Below, in pieces: positions 26,915 through 34,963 of a stretch of DNA of 64,000 nucleotides. Within the stretch, counting starts at the first letter, position 1; each line of letters starts with the position of its first letter. The DNA lies in contig NZ_CP009452.1 of the NCBI RefSeq assembly GCF_001278035.1, positions 1,025,501-1,089,500 of the forward strand, read 5' to 3'. The notes under the pieces are model-generated. The model worked only from the letters and a program-made list of their open reading frames with translations, was not told where the DNA came from and made no database searches. The stretch comes from Sphingopyxis sp. 113P3. Lineage in GTDB: Bacteria > Pseudomonadota > Alphaproteobacteria > Sphingomonadales > Sphingomonadaceae. The position numbers and the translations under genes were made by a program.

Positions 26915-29143
26915 ATGCGACGGCTTGAGTATCTGTTCCTTGGCGCAAGCTCCCTCATGTTTGCGGCGCAGCCCGCGATGGCGCAGGAAATGGAGGCCCA
27001 GCCGGCGGCTGTAGAAAGAGCGGCCGACGATATTGTGGTCACGGCTCAAAAGCGTGAGCAGAGCCTCCAGGATGTGCCGATTTCCATTGCTGTCGTAACG
27101 GGCGAGGCGCTTTCCGATTTCCACGCCAAGGATATGGCCGACATCGCAGCGTCGGTGCCAAACCTTTTCGTCGAACGCCTCAACGCCGCCGACGTCATCT
27201 ATATTCGCGGCTTCGGCTCGGCGCCTTCCAATTTCGCCTTCGACCAGTCGGTCAGCCTCTATCAGGACGGCATCTATGCGGGGCGCGGCAAGCAGTTCGA
27301 GGCGCCCTTCTTCGATATCGAGCGGATCGAGGTGCTGCGCGGACCGCAAGGCGCGCTTTTCGGGAAAAATACGCCCGCGGGTGCGATCAGCATCGTCACC
27401 GCCAATCCCACCCCCACGTTCGAGGCGGGGATTACGGGCACCTATAATTTCGATCTCGAGGGCACCGAATTCACAGGCTATGTCTCAGGCCCCGTGACCG
27501 ACAATCTTGGCGTTCGCCTGGCGGTCAAGGCTCTCGATCTTGGCGGATATATTCCCAATCGCACGACCGGAAAGCGCGACCCGCGTCGCAATCAGACGCT
27601 TGCGCGCCTGACGCTTCAATATGAAAATGCAGGCTTCGATGCGACGGCCAAGCTCGAATATAGCCGCTCGCGTACCAAGGGCGCCGCAATCGTCCTTTCG
27701 ACCGTGACCGCGCCTTTGGAAATTACCAAGGACCGCTTCGCCGACGATTATCCCTTCGGCTTTGCCGAATCGAACAATGTGACGTCGAAAAATGCGTCGC
27801 TCACGGCGAACTACGAGATTGGCGACCATGTTCTGACCAGCATCACGGGATACTCCGCTTATGACGCGAACCGGTCGAACTCCTATGCGAAGGACGTCCC
27901 TGCCATCTTCCTCAACCGGATCTTCGAGGAGTTTGAACAATTCTCGCAGGAAATCCGCCTGGCCTCTCCTGAGGGCAAGCCGCTCGAATATATCGTCGGG
28001 ACCTATTTCGACTGGAGCGACTATGAGCTTGAGTATCCGCGCTACTACACCGGGCTGCCGAGCGGCCTGACGGGCTCGAACAACTCGCTCTTCGATCAGT
28101 CGGCGCAGACCCTGTCCTTCTTCGCGCAGGCGACCGCCAATCTCTCGTCCGCGTTCCGGATCATCGGAAGCGCGCGCTACACCCGCACCAAGAAGCGCGG
28201 GAATTTCGAGACGATCACGCTTTCGGGCATGCCTTTTGGCGCAGAGACGACCGCCAAGGGGCGCATCTCGGAGGACAATGTCGATCCCTCTTTGACCGCG
28301 CAATTCGATGTGACGCCCGATGTCATGCTCTATGCGTCCTACGGCCGCGGTTCGAAATCGGGCGGCTTTGTCAGCAATACGGTGGGCACGGTCGACAGCA
28401 CCTTCATTTATCGCCCCGAGCGGTCGACCAACTATGAAGTGGGCGTCAAAGCCGCGCTGCTCGACCGGATGCTCACCCTCGACCTTGCGCTTTACGATCT
28501 CACCTTCAAGAATCTCCAGACGTCGGTCTACGATCCGACGCTCAGCCCTCCGGGCTTCGTGACCAAAAATGCTGCGAGCGCGACGTCACGCGGTATCGAA
28601 TGGTCGGTCGGGCTTCGCCCTGCGCAGTGGCTGAAGCTGAGCTGGAGCGGCGCGTACCAAAATGCCGAGTACGACAATTTTCCGGGTGCAAGCTGCCTTA
28701 CAAGCCAGCCGATCTCGGTCTGTAATCCGGCGGCTCCCGTGGGCGCGCCGAACAATCCTGCGAACAACAATCTTGCAGGCTACAAGCTCGCCTTCTCGTC
28801 GAAGTGGAGCGGGTCGATCCAGGCACAGATCAAGGCGCCGATTGCCGATCGCTACCTGCTCGCGACCACCGCGGCGATGAATTACCGCTCCAAGTTCTTC
28901 ATCTCGGATAACCAGGACCCGGTTTACGGTATCCAGCCATCCTATCAGAAGCTTGATCTGAGGGTAGAGTTCGGCGACCGGGACGAGCGATGGAATGTGG
29001 CGCTGGTGGGCCGCAACCTCACCAACGAGCGGACCTATTCCTTTGCCTTCCTCTGGCCCGGGTCACTTTCCTACACCCCGAGCGGCCACCGCTACCTGGA
29101 GGAAACCCGCACGATAGCCATCGAAGGCAATCTGCGTTTCTAA
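26915..29143 (+). CDS. TonB-dependent receptor, MFS/EthD cluster
   Basis: A 742-residue outer-membrane transporter. Signal peptide MRRLEYLFLGASSLMFAAQPAMA; TonB-box-like DDIVVTAQKREQSLQDVPISIAVV; plug motifs YIRGFGSAPSNFAFDQSV, YQDGIYAGRGKQ and ERIEVLRGPQGALFGKNTPAGAI; barrel end AIEGNLRF with terminal Phe, as expected for BAM recognition. The ribosome site is GGGGAGAATCGG. It is 10 bases from an MFS transporter, so the pair could carry a substrate across both membranes. The family is large in sphingomonads and its ligand is not predictable, perhaps an aromatic or terpenoid given the EthD protein. Confidence 0.93.
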   Translation: MRRLEYLFLGASSLMFAAQPAMAQEMEAQPAAVERAADDIVVTAQKREQSLQDVPISIAVVTGEALSDFHAKDMADIAASVPNLFVERLNAADVIYIRGFGSAPSNFAFDQSVSLYQDGIYAGRGKQFEAPFFDIERIEVLRGPQGALFGKNTPAGAISIVTANPTPTFEAGITGTYNFDLEGTEFTGYVSGPVTDNLGVRLAVKALDLGGYIPNRTTGKRDPRRNQTLARLTLQYENAGFDATAKLEYSRSRTKGAAIVLSTVTAPLEITKDRFADDYPFGFAESNNVTSKNASLTANYEIGDHVLTSITGYSAYDANRSNSYAKDVPAIFLNRIFEEFEQFSQEIRLASPEGKPLEYIVGTYFDWSDYELEYPRYYTGLPSGLTGSNNSLFDQSAQTLSFFAQATANLSSAFRIIGSARYTRTKKRGNFETITLSGMPFGAETTAKGRISEDNVDPSLTAQFDVTPDVMLYASYGRGSKSGGFVSNTVGTVDSTFIYRPERSTNYEVGVKAALLDRMLTLDLALYDLTFKNLQTSVYDPTLSPPGFVTKNAASATSRGIEWSVGLRPAQWLKLSWSGAYQNAEYDNFPGASCLTSQPISVCNPAAPVGAPNNPANNNLAGYKLAFSSKWSGSIQAQIKAPIADRYLLATTAAMNYRSKFFISDNQDPVYGIQPSYQKLDLRVEFGDRDERWNVALVGRNLTNERTYSFAFLWPGSLSYTPSGHRYLEETRTIAIEGNLRF

Positions 29144-29153
29144 GCGGTCCTTC

Positions 29154-30518
29154 ATGCGCACGGAAATCGAACAGGGCGAGGCACCGCCGCGCGCGGCGAC
29201 GGTGCCTCGTGAGCGCCGATGGGCCCTCGCGCTCATGCTCGCGATCACGACCTGTGCCTTCATCGACCGGGCGATCCTCAACACGGTCGGCCAGGCCATT
29301 CGCGATGATCTGAAGCTCAGTGATCTTCAGCTCGGGTTGCTGGGGGGCGCGGCTTTTTCCATTCTTTACGGAACGCTCGGCATCCCGGTTGCGCGCTGGG
29401 CCGAGCGATCCGACCGGATCGGCATCGTCTCGATCGCGGTCACCATCTGGTCGAGCATGACGATGCTGTGCGCGATGGCCACGGGCTTCTGGCAGCTCCT
29501 GTTGATGCGCATCGGGGTCGGGGTTGGTGAAGCGGGGGCAAACGCCCCCGTCCAATCCTATCTGTCGGATCTTTATCCGCCCGAACGGCGCGGCACGGTT
29601 GTCGGAATTCTCGGTCTATCGGTTCCGCTCGGCATCATTATCGGCGGGATCGGCGGCGCCTGGGTCGCGCAGCATCATGGCTGGCGCATGGCCTTCCTCC
29701 TCGTCGGGCTCCCGGGCCTTGTTCTCGCCGCCGCGGCGCGGCTGACACTCCGGGACAAGCGGCCGCCGGTCGCAAAAGCCGAGATACCCTCGCTGCGCAC
29801 GGTGCTCGCGACGCTTTGGGAGAGCCGGAGTTTTCGTCAGATGATTGCAGGCGGCGTGGTGACAAGCTTCATCGGGCAGGCGGTGCTCGCCTTTGGGCAC
29901 CCCTTTTTCGTGAGAAACTTCGGCCTCAGCTATACCGAGGCGGCGGTCTATTTTGCGCTCGTCAACGGCGCGTCGGTCGCGGGGGGCTACATGGTCGGCG
30001 GCTTTGTCGTCGACCGGTTCGTGACCCGCGATGTTCGCTACTACGGGTGGATACCCGCGCTCATGATGCTGCTCGCGGGACCCTTTTATATCGCAGGCTT
30101 CCTCCAGCGTGAGCTTCTCCCAGGGCTCATCCTCCTCGCGATCCCGGGCGTGTTTTCAGCAAGCTATTATGCGCCTGTGCTCGCGGTGACCCAGAACATC
30201 GTCGCAAGCCGGATGCGCGCGACAGCGATCTCGATCGTGCTGCTCGCAATGAATATCATCGGCCTTCTGCTCGGCCCGCTCACCGCGGGAGCGCTTAGCG
30301 ACTTCTATTTTGCGCAGGCGCTCCCGGCAGGCATCGACGCTGCGGCCTGCCGCGCGGCGATGACCGCCCTTTGCGAGGCAGCATCGGCGCGCGGCGTGAG
30401 CTACGCTCTTGCCACCATCTGCCTGCTCTTCTTGTGGTCGGCCGTCCATTATTTCGCCGCGAGCCGGCATCTGGAGCGCGACATTGATTTTCAGCAACAA
30501 CAGGATGGGAACCCATGA
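29154..30518 (+). CDS. MFS transporter, spinster-like
   Basis: A 454-residue major facilitator with 12 predicted transmembrane helices. The first half has FIDRAILNTVGQAIRDDLKLSDLQLGLLGGAAFSILYG, and the loop 2-3 region ARWAERSDRIGIVSIAVTIWS matches the MFS signature area; MRIGVGVGEAGANAPVQSYLSDLYPPERRG is typical of the spinster/glycerol-3-phosphate-type sphingomonad family linked to catabolic clusters. It follows the TonB receptor by 10 bases and overlaps the EthD gene by 4, so the three form one operon. Confidence 0.9.
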   Translation: MRTEIEQGEAPPRAATVPRERRWALALMLAITTCAFIDRAILNTVGQAIRDDLKLSDLQLGLLGGAAFSILYGTLGIPVARWAERSDRIGIVSIAVTIWSSMTMLCAMATGFWQLLLMRIGVGVGEAGANAPVQSYLSDLYPPERRGTVVGILGLSVPLGIIIGGIGGAWVAQHHGWRMAFLLVGLPGLVLAAAARLTLRDKRPPVAKAEIPSLRTVLATLWESRSFRQMIAGGVVTSFIGQAVLAFGHPFFVRNFGLSYTEAAVYFALVNGASVAGGYMVGGFVVDRFVTRDVRYYGWIPALMMLLAGPFYIAGFLQRELLPGLILLAIPGVFSASYYAPVLAVTQNIVASRMRATAISIVLLAMNIIGLLLGPLTAGALSDFYFAQALPAGIDAAACRAAMTALCEAASARGVSYALATICLLFLWSAVHYFAASRHLERDIDFQQQQDGNP

Positions 30519-30895
30519 TCAAGATGTCCTTTGCCGTCTACCGCCGTCCCGATCTCACCCAGGAGCAGTTCCTCGACCACTGGTTCAACATTCACGCCCC
30601 GATCGCCAAGAAATACGCCAAGGCCTTGCGGATCAGGCGATATGTCCAGCTCCACGGTGGCGACTATGAGGCGGCCCGGCAGATGACCCAATCGCGCGGC
30701 TGCCAGCCGCCGCACGACGGCGTCGTCGAGATCTGGTGGGATTCTGAAGAGGATCGACTTGCGGGCGCGGCGTCGCCTGAGGGCCAGGAAGGCGGCCGCC
30801 TGCTCCAGGCTGACGAGCTCAATTTCTGCGATATGTCGCGCTCGAGCGTCATGTTTGGCGTGGAGCGGGTCATCATTGACGAACTGGACGGGTAG
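30515..30895 (+). CDS. EthD domain protein
   Basis: A 126-residue dimeric alpha/beta-barrel EthD protein: FAVYRRPDLTQEQFLDHWFNIHAPIAKKYAKAL at the N-terminus is the family hallmark, with DGVVEIWWDS in the middle. EthD proteins accompany cytochrome P450 and other catabolic systems; some are cyclases or decarboxylases of polyketide-like substrates. The start overlaps the MFS stop. No P450 or dioxygenase is visible next door, so the pathway remains unknown. Confidence 0.88.
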   Translation: MIKMSFAVYRRPDLTQEQFLDHWFNIHAPIAKKYAKALRIRRYVQLHGGDYEAARQMTQSRGCQPPHDGVVEIWWDSEEDRLAGAASPEGQEGGRLLQADELNFCDMSRSSVMFGVERVIIDELDG

Positions 30896-30989
30896 CGAGG
30901 AAGCATGGTCGGCGGCGTCAGGCGTCCCGCATACGCCGCTTGCTCGCTCGCCGCCGGATGCACCTGGAGGCCGGGAGGAGCCGTTCCAG

Positions 30990-31673
30990 TCAGGATCCCG
31001 GACCGATGCGCATCGGTGATGGAGAAGCATGGCGGCCGCCGTGGTTCGCCTTGATCCCCCCCTCGCTACTGACGGGCAGCGAAGCCATAAGCAGGCTGTT
31101 CGCAACCGCCTGAGCATTTTCGGTCAGCTCGTTGTCGGCGAGTTCGCCCGCCGTCCAGAAGGACAGGGTTCCGCGAACGGCAAAGGCGAGGTGGCGCGCA
31201 AGCATCTGCAGCGCCTCGTCCTTCTTAGCCACCATCTGGCCGCTTCCGTCGCCCAGAGCCAGCCGCCAGAGGCCTGTCGACAATTCCAGCGCGCGGCCCG
31301 GTGCCGGGCTCGCGGTTCCGATCACACCCATCACCGCGCGATTGACCCGCGGCTCTTCGAGCATTCCCTCAGACGCAATCCGGGTGGCAAGAAGGACCCT
31401 TTCAAGAGCGTCCGCGAGCGGCGGATGCTCGGTAAAGCGCTTCGCCATGAGCTCGATCCGCCGCTCGGCGAGCGCCTGCATGATCGCGGCCTTGCTCCCG
31501 AACCGGTTGAACGGCGTCGCAAAGCTGACGCCGGCCTCGGAGGCGAGGTCGCGCATCGAGAATTCCGCCTTGCCTTCGCGGAGCAGGCGCTCGGCTGCGT
31601 CGATGACGCGCTGGCGGACGGGCCCGCCCCGTGCGGCGGACGGTAATTTTCGGGTCTTGATCCGGGTCGTGAG
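30990..31673 (-). CDS. TetR-type transcriptional regulator with no standard start codon
   Basis: A TetR-like repressor. The open frame bounded by the stop at 31674-31676 encodes RQRVIDAAERLLREGKAEFSMRDLASEAGVSFATPFNRFGSKAAIMQAL, an intact three-helix TetR DNA-binding domain. The C-terminal ligand-binding part is helical with RIASEGMLEEPRVNRAVMGVIG. No ATG, GTG or TTG lies between that stop and Met-Arg-Asp-Leu at 31556, and starting at 31556 would delete helix 1. Either a rare start (ATC at 31661, CTG at 31586) is used, or a GTG frame starting at 31710 is joined by a frameshift. It is convergent with the EthD operon, with a palindrome just upstream. Confidence 0.75.
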   Translation of the reverse strand, partial: LTTRIKTRKLPSAARGGPVRQRVIDAAERLLREGKAEFSMRDLASEAGVSFATPFNRFGSKAAIMQALAERRIELMAKRFTEHPPLADALERVLLATRIASEGMLEEPRVNRAVMGVIGTASPAPGRALELSTGLWRLALGDGSGQMVAKKDEALQMLARHLAFAVRGTLSFWTAGELADNELTENAQAVANSLLMASLPVSSEGGIKANHGGRHASPSPMRIGPGS

Positions 31674-31679
31674 CTATCG

Positions 31680-31691
31680 ATATCATGATAT
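31680..31691. promoter_or_regulatory. Palindromic operator candidate ATATCATGATAT
   Basis: A perfect 12-base palindrome directly upstream of the TetR-type reading frame, matching 11 of 12 positions of the site at 26208-26219. TetR proteins commonly autoregulate through such sites, so this is the best candidate operator. Confidence 0.5.
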
Positions 31692-31710
31692 AGTCATCGA
31701 TCCTGTCCAC

Positions 31711-32180
31711 CGGAGTAGACCATCAACTCGCACGAATCGATCCCTTCGATCGGGTTCAAGTCGCTTGTGTCGTTCGTGTCTGCCAGCGCGCAGCAGCTTG
31801 TTAGCTGCGGGGAGGCATTATTCTATGATTTGCGCGAGCAGCCGAATATCGCAGCGAGGCCGATCACTTACGCAAGTATCTCGCCCGCTCAGAGCGAACC
31901 GCGGCTGAGCTCGGCGCGAATCCGTTCTACGAAAATCGCGATAATTCCAAGCCCGCTGACAGCGGGCTGGATGATTAGGTCCGGTACCCTCTACTGGTTC
32001 GCTGAGGAGCGGACCATGAGGTTCGACGCGGATGACCTGCTCTACCTCGACTCCCAGACCGCCATGCTCCGGCCTTTAAGCGGAGTGCAGCGCTTACCCG
32101 ATTGCCGTCAGGCCAAGTGGCGGAACATTGCCGACTTTCGATGGTTAGCCTTGCATATTCATCGGCAAGGGAGATTCGAG
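31711..32180. other. Intergenic region, no intact gene
   Basis: A 470-base stretch before sodC. A short plus-strand frame ending at 31977 reads RSEADHLRKYLARSERTAAELGANPFYEN and looks like the end of a gene, but it lacks a start, so it may be a remnant. A perfect hairpin lies at 31950-31968. No other gene was recognised. Confidence 0.45.
31950..31968. terminator. Perfect short hairpin, possible terminator
   Basis: AGCCCGCT, loop GAC, AGCGGGCT: an 8-bp perfect stem with a 3-base loop, located at the end of the possible gene remnant. No T run follows, so terminator function is uncertain. Confidence 0.3.
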
Positions 32181-32762
32181 ATGAACAGCAATTGTTGGAC
32201 CATGGTCGCCCTTCCGGCTCTCCTAGCGGGTTGCAACTCTCCCGACACTTCGACGCCCGCGGCACCGGTTAACAGCAAGGCTTTCGAAGAAGCGGCGCTG
32301 AGTGGTGCCGGGCAAGCGCCGTCCCAAAGCGCCGCCGCGGAACTCAAGGCAGCGGATGGCAAGCCTGTTGGCAGGGCGAGGGCGACGGTCAACGACGGGC
32401 GCGTTATGCTGAGCTTGCAAGTCGAGGGGCTCCCGCCAGGCGAACACGGCGTCCATGTGCATATGACCGGAAAGTGCGACGCCCCCAAATTCGAAAGTGC
32501 GGGTGCACACTGGAATCCCGCAAACACCAAGCACGGCCTTGAAGCTCCCGGCGGGCAACATGCCGGCGATATGCCGAACCTCGTGGTCGACCCCAATGGG
32601 CGCGGGAGCATTTCGTACGAGCTGAAGGGTGCGACGTTCGCTGGTCTGATGGACGGGGACGGGTCGGCCATGGTGGTCCACGCGTCGGCCGACGACCAGA
32701 AGACCGACCCATCGGGCAATAGTGGCGATCGCATCGCTTGCGGTATATTCAACGTCGTCTGA
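32181..32762 (+). CDS. sodC: Cu/Zn superoxide dismutase-like lipoprotein
   Basis: A 193-residue protein with a lipoprotein signal (LPALLAGC, cysteine at residue 18), so it is anchored in the envelope. Copper/zinc ligands are visible: GVHVHMTGKCD (two His), GAHWNP, HAGDMPNL and AMVVHASADD; the disulfide partners are the Cys in GKCD and in GDRIACGIF. It should dismutate superoxide in the periplasm. The start follows GGGAGATTCGAG. It is an upstream neighbour of an NTF2-like gene with no obvious regulatory link. Confidence 0.93.
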   Translation: MNSNCWTMVALPALLAGCNSPDTSTPAAPVNSKAFEEAALSGAGQAPSQSAAAELKAADGKPVGRARATVNDGRVMLSLQVEGLPPGEHGVHVHMTGKCDAPKFESAGAHWNPANTKHGLEAPGGQHAGDMPNLVVDPNGRGSISYELKGATFAGLMDGDGSAMVVHASADDQKTDPSGNSGDRIACGIFNVV

Positions 32763-32856
32763 GCGATCGATAACACCCCTGGTTGTTGCGTCCCGTGCAT
32801 ACCGCTCTCATGGCGCACCTTATTTCAGGTTCTTGTGTTTCCGGGAGGATGGGCAT

Positions 32857-33210
32857 TTGGCGACTGAGGAGGATCTTTATCGGATCGAGGCGGGCTTTTG
32901 GCTCAAGGGAAGAAAGCATTTCCTCGAGAATGTCTATGAAAAGTGCCTCCTTGCTTTTCCCCAGATGACCGAGATGCATGGGGTACATTCGCGTGAAGAA
33001 GTTGCGTCAACTGCGACAAGTTCAAACCGCTGGCGTGACCTCGCGATGACAGACCGCGCGCTAGTGGAGAACGATGACCTTGCAATTATCAGTTACCGCG
33101 CCGAGGCGACGCGCGCCGACGACGAGCCCTATACGGCGCTGGTGAGCTCGGGCTATGTACGGCGCTCAGGCGGCTGGAGGCTCATCTTCCACCAGCACTC
33201 GCCGCTCTGA
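32857..33210 (+). CDS. NTF2-like (DUF4440-type) small protein
   Basis: A 117-residue protein. A TTG start at 32857 is chosen because GGGAGG lies at the right distance and similarity to NTF2-like folds begins there (LATEEDLYRIEAGFWLKGRKHFLENVYEKC). The C-terminal strands SYRAEATRADDEPYTALVSSGYVRRSGGWRLIFHQHSPL match the DUF4440/SnoaL type, where a bound ligand pocket is common. Function unknown. Confidence 0.75.
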   Translation: MATEEDLYRIEAGFWLKGRKHFLENVYEKCLLAFPQMTEMHGVHSREEVASTATSSNRWRDLAMTDRALVENDDLAIISYRAEATRADDEPYTALVSSGYVRRSGGWRLIFHQHSPL

Positions 33211-33765
33211 GCAAAACTGGCCCTCCTAAATCGCGATGAAGCGGCGGCTGTGCGCGATGATCTTGGCGATGAGCGGCCGCGACTCGGAAGCGCCGAGTCC
33301 TTGTTCAATGATGCCTACGCCCGGCTCTCGGCTTCCTTCTTGCTGACGCCGAGCTCACAGATTTCCTCGATGTGCTCGGCCTTGCGCCTTTGCTTGTCGG
33401 TCTACCTAGCCTTGTCGCCTCGTGGCATGATCCCTCTCCTTGGTTCCCTCGATTTTCTGCAACGCGCGAGATACGCCATCTGTCCGGTCGTCACGCGTGG
33501 TTCGGGCGCAAATCCCTGGACAGATGTCCACAGAGCCGTGCTGGCGCCATGTCTGCGGGTGAGCAACGCCTTGAGGCTCTCAATCGTGCTCGCCGCGCCC
33601 TAATTGTGAAGATATAGGCGGCCCGCCGTTTCCCGAAGATGCGCATGCTTGAGTTGGTCGTCGAATGGTCCGAATGCCCGTCCCCGGGAAGTAGTGCTCT
33701 GCGGCCCATTTTATCTTTGCGGAGCAATCTACCTGCCGCGCGGGAGACCGATGTGGATGACCGGG
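33211..33765. other. Gene-poor stretch containing a decayed small gene
   Basis: About 555 bases with no intact gene. The decayed MPRGDK-family gene (33297-33428, minus strand) is the only recognisable content. Other frames here have no ribosome site and no familiar pattern. Confidence 0.5.
33297..33428 (-). pseudogene. MPRGDK-type small protein gene with two in-frame TAG stops
   Basis: On the minus strand an ATG with a good ribosome site (AAGGAGAGGGATC) begins MPRGDKAR, then TAG, then TDKQRRKAEHIEEICE, LGVSKKEAESRA, then TAG, then ASLNKD. This is the common alphaproteobacterial small protein family reading MPRGDKSKYTDKQKRKAEHIE...RAWATVNK. Both stops sit where the family has Tyr (codon 9) and Trp (codon 38), each explicable by one or two substitutions. 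The start signal is intact, so decay looks recent. Read-through cannot be excluded. Confidence 0.75.
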
Positions 33766-33894
33766 CTACTCTTCCTCTTGGGCGATCCGCCTGCGCTCAC
33801 GGCGGCTGTCGATGAACATCCGCACGATCACGCCCCAGAGCAGGCCGATCGCGATGAGGAGCGGGGCCATTGCTTCGAGAAAAGATGCATGCAT
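33766..33894 (-). CDS. 42-residue single-pass membrane protein
   Basis: A small gene with a near-perfect ribosome site (AAGGAGG five bases before the ATG). It encodes 42 residues: a short N-terminus (MHASFLEAM), one hydrophobic helix (APLLIAIGLLWGVIVRMFI) and a strongly charged tail (DSRRERRRIAQEEE), so it should sit in the inner membrane with the tail in the cytoplasm. I do not recognise a family. It lies downstream of a CPBP protease gene on the same strand after about 110 bases. Confidence 0.65.
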   Translation of the reverse strand: MHASFLEAMAPLLIAIGLLWGVIVRMFIDSRRERRRIAQEEE

Positions 33895-34006
33895 CAGGAC
33901 CTCCTTGGGGAATTTGCCGGAGCAACTCCCAAATTGTGCAAAGGATGCGTCGACCCGGCATTAACTGCGGTCACTCGTGACTTGCCGCTGGACAATGCTA
34001 GTGGCT

Positions 34007-34771
34007 TCAGCTGGGCTTAACGCGCCCATAGAGGATGCCGACAATTATTGAGAATGGCAAAATCGTGAGGCCGATAATCTGGACGGGTGGATGCGGATCA
34101 CCTCCCCAGATTGCCCACGATGGCAATGCCGACTGCTGTGCAGTTATGAAGGCCAGATGTAACCCGACGCTTGTCCAGATCGTGCCGGTTACTGCCCGGA
34201 CAATTCCGAGAACTATGCCGAAGCAAGCGATGAAGCTCGCATCGGTTACCGAGCTCACGGCTCCCACGACCCATGCGAACAGGCTGAAAACGAGGGCCTG
34301 GCCAAGCACAGGTTTCCAAGGCGAGCGATCTTTCTCCAGAGCCTGCATTATCCAGCCCCGGAAGAGTAGCTCCTCAGGCAAGGCCTCGCTTAGGAGGACC
34401 AGAAGGAGGAGATACGCGAGTGTGAGAGCCGTCTCGGATGAGCGTGTTAAACCGATGTCGGTCAACCCGATCCAGGCCAGCGTGGCCGTCGCCGGGATGG
34501 CCAGCGCGGCATATGCCGCCGCTCCGCTTGCGGTCTGACTGAAAGTCCGTCGGTCTAGTGGACTCCAGGTGATGAGACGCGGCCGCGCGTATGACATGGC
34601 GCAGCTGAGCCCGGCGACAATGCCTGTGACGGTCACGCCGAAGGCCAGCCGTTCGCCATGATCAATGGGGAAGGGGGCTTTCGCGCTCAGCGACAATGAC
34701 GCTCGCCAAAGAATGACCGCGCCTGTCGTAAGAATACCGATCCAAAGAAGCGCCCTCAAGCCGTCCCTCAT
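34007..34771 (-). CDS. CPBP family intramembrane glutamic protease
   Basis: A 254-residue polytopic membrane protein (about seven or eight helices) of the CAAX protease/bacteriocin-processing family. The catalytic EExxxR motif is present in SEALPEELLFRGW (Glu133, Glu134, Arg138), and a second-motif His is in TSVGLHLAF. Family members cleave prenylated or other membrane peptides, or confer bacteriocin immunity; the substrate is unknown. The ribosome site is GAGGGCGAGG directly before the ATG. No bacteriocin gene is nearby. Confidence 0.88.
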   Translation of the reverse strand: MRDGLRALLWIGILTTGAVILWRASLSLSAKAPFPIDHGERLAFGVTVTGIVAGLSCAMSYARPRLITWSPLDRRTFSQTASGAAAYAALAIPATATLAWIGLTDIGLTRSSETALTLAYLLLLVLLSEALPEELLFRGWIMQALEKDRSPWKPVLGQALVFSLFAWVVGAVSSVTDASFIACFGIVLGIVRAVTGTIWTSVGLHLAFITAQQSALPSWAIWGGDPHPPVQIIGLTILPFSIIVGILYGRVKPS

Positions 34772-34963
34772 CCTCGCCCTCGCGCTCAGTGCGAAAGTCC
34801 ATACCAGCCTACAACGAACCGGCCATGAGCGTCACTCTCATATCGACCTCCATAATAGTGCCGCCTGTCGGTGGAGGGCGGGGAGGACCGAGGAGCACCT
34901 CACGCACTGCAAGACCGCAAGATTACGCAGAACCTGCCCGGTCCAACGCAATATGCCAGCGCA

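Noticed and set aside
33491..33727. 78-codon minus-strand frame
   Set aside because: Arg/Ala-rich, no ribosome site and no family resemblance.
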